Below are positions 6,522 to 6,883 of a stretch of DNA of 6,883 nucleotides, one piece after another; the first letter of the stretch is position 1; every line of letters starts with the position of its first letter. The position numbers and the translations under genes were made by a program. The notes beneath the pieces were generated by a model. That model did not search any database. It was given only the letters and a program-made list of their open reading frames with translations, and was not told the origin of the DNA. Origin of the DNA: DATFAS01 sp035254305 (GTDB lineage: Bacteria; Bacillota; Bacilli; Aneurinibacillales; RAOX-1). The stretch lies in assembly GCA_035254305.1 (NCBI GenBank), contig DATFAS010000113.1, positions 1-6,883 on the forward strand, given 5' to 3'.

Positions 6522-6883
6522 GTGAAGGTTATTTTTCTGGATATTGATGGAGTCATGGTTACTGGATCTTATCAAAGACCGAGTACACATTATAATGGAT
6601 ATCAGTTCAACCCTAGCTGTGTAGATAATTTGAAACAAATAATGAATCAAACAGGGGCATCCATAGTCGTTAGTTCAACCTGGCGAAAAGCGGGGTTTCG
6701 CTTTCTCAAGCAAATGTTAACTGCGAATGGAATAGATAAAGGCTTAGTTGGTCAAACGCCAGTTCTTGCTAACAGGGATCGAGGGGATGAAATCCAGCAA
6801 TATATCGAAGAATCCCAATTGGATCCGTCTTTTACGGTAGAACAATTCGTGATTCTTGATGATCATAATGATATGGGGAAGCT
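6522..6883 (+). CDS. HAD-superfamily hydrolase-like protein (HAD_SAK type), C-terminus cut by window edge
   Basis: The reading frame stays open from GTG 6522 to the right edge, giving 120 complete codons. It begins KVIFLDIDGVM (2-12), the HAD motif I, with Asp7 as likely nucleophile and Asp9 as acid/base. SSTWR (51-55) fits motif II with Ser/Thr. RGDEI (87-91) is a conserved segment of this small-HAD group, though no clear motif III lysine stands out, with Lys73 and Lys120 the only late candidates. ILDDHNDM (111-118) gives motif IV Asp113, Asp114 and Asp117. The short distance between motifs means there is no large cap domain. The layout resembles the HAD domain of the Swiss Army Knife RNA-repair family, which is also common as stand-alone proteins of about 150-170 residues, so perhaps 30-50 residues are missing. 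A phosphatase activity is likely from the family; the substrate is unknown. It is divergent from the helicase gene. Confidence 0.85.
   Translation, partial: MKVIFLDIDGVMVTGSYQRPSTHYNGYQFNPSCVDNLKQIMNQTGASIVVSSTWRKAGFRFLKQMLTANGIDKGLVGQTPVLANRDRGDEIQQYIEESQLDPSFTVEQFVILDDHNDMGK

Overview
The window looks like chromosomal DNA of a low-GC, Gram-positive, Bacillales-type bacterium. This rests on A/T-rich codon use, purine-rich Shine-Dalgarno sites before every gene, GTG starts on three of four genes, and protein families common in Firmicutes: a FapA/DUF342 protein and a SWIM/SNF2_assoc/SNF2 helicase. The species cannot be named from the sequence.

Layout, left to right. Positions 1-131 are a leader whose gene content is unclear; the extreme left edge carries a minus-strand AGGAGG that could serve a divergent gene just outside. 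A FapA-family (DUF342) gene runs rightwards (132-2228). After a 59-nt gap comes a small rightward gene for an HNH-AP2 protein of the free-standing homing-endonuclease type (2288-2860). A perfect 13-bp inverted repeat (2864-2900) separates it from a convergent large gene on the minus strand (2906-6214), a 1102-residue SNF2-family ATPase with an N-terminal SWIM zinc finger. A 307-bp A/T-rich divergent intergenic region (6215-6521) holds a good extended -10 promoter for the helicase and a second one for a rightward gene starting at 6522. That last gene is a HAD-superfamily protein cut by the right edge.

Functional relations. No pathway clearly joins the four genes. The FapA gene and the HNH gene could be partly co-transcribed, since I see no terminator between them. 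The helicase and HAD genes are divergent and might share regulation, but nothing shows it. The HNH-AP2 gene is the most mobile-looking part, and its placement between two ordinary chromosomal genes suggests a past insertion. I found no CRISPR array, tRNA, rRNA, IS element or defence operon. I do not see convincing evidence for a new multi-gene system; the findings are individual points worth checking.
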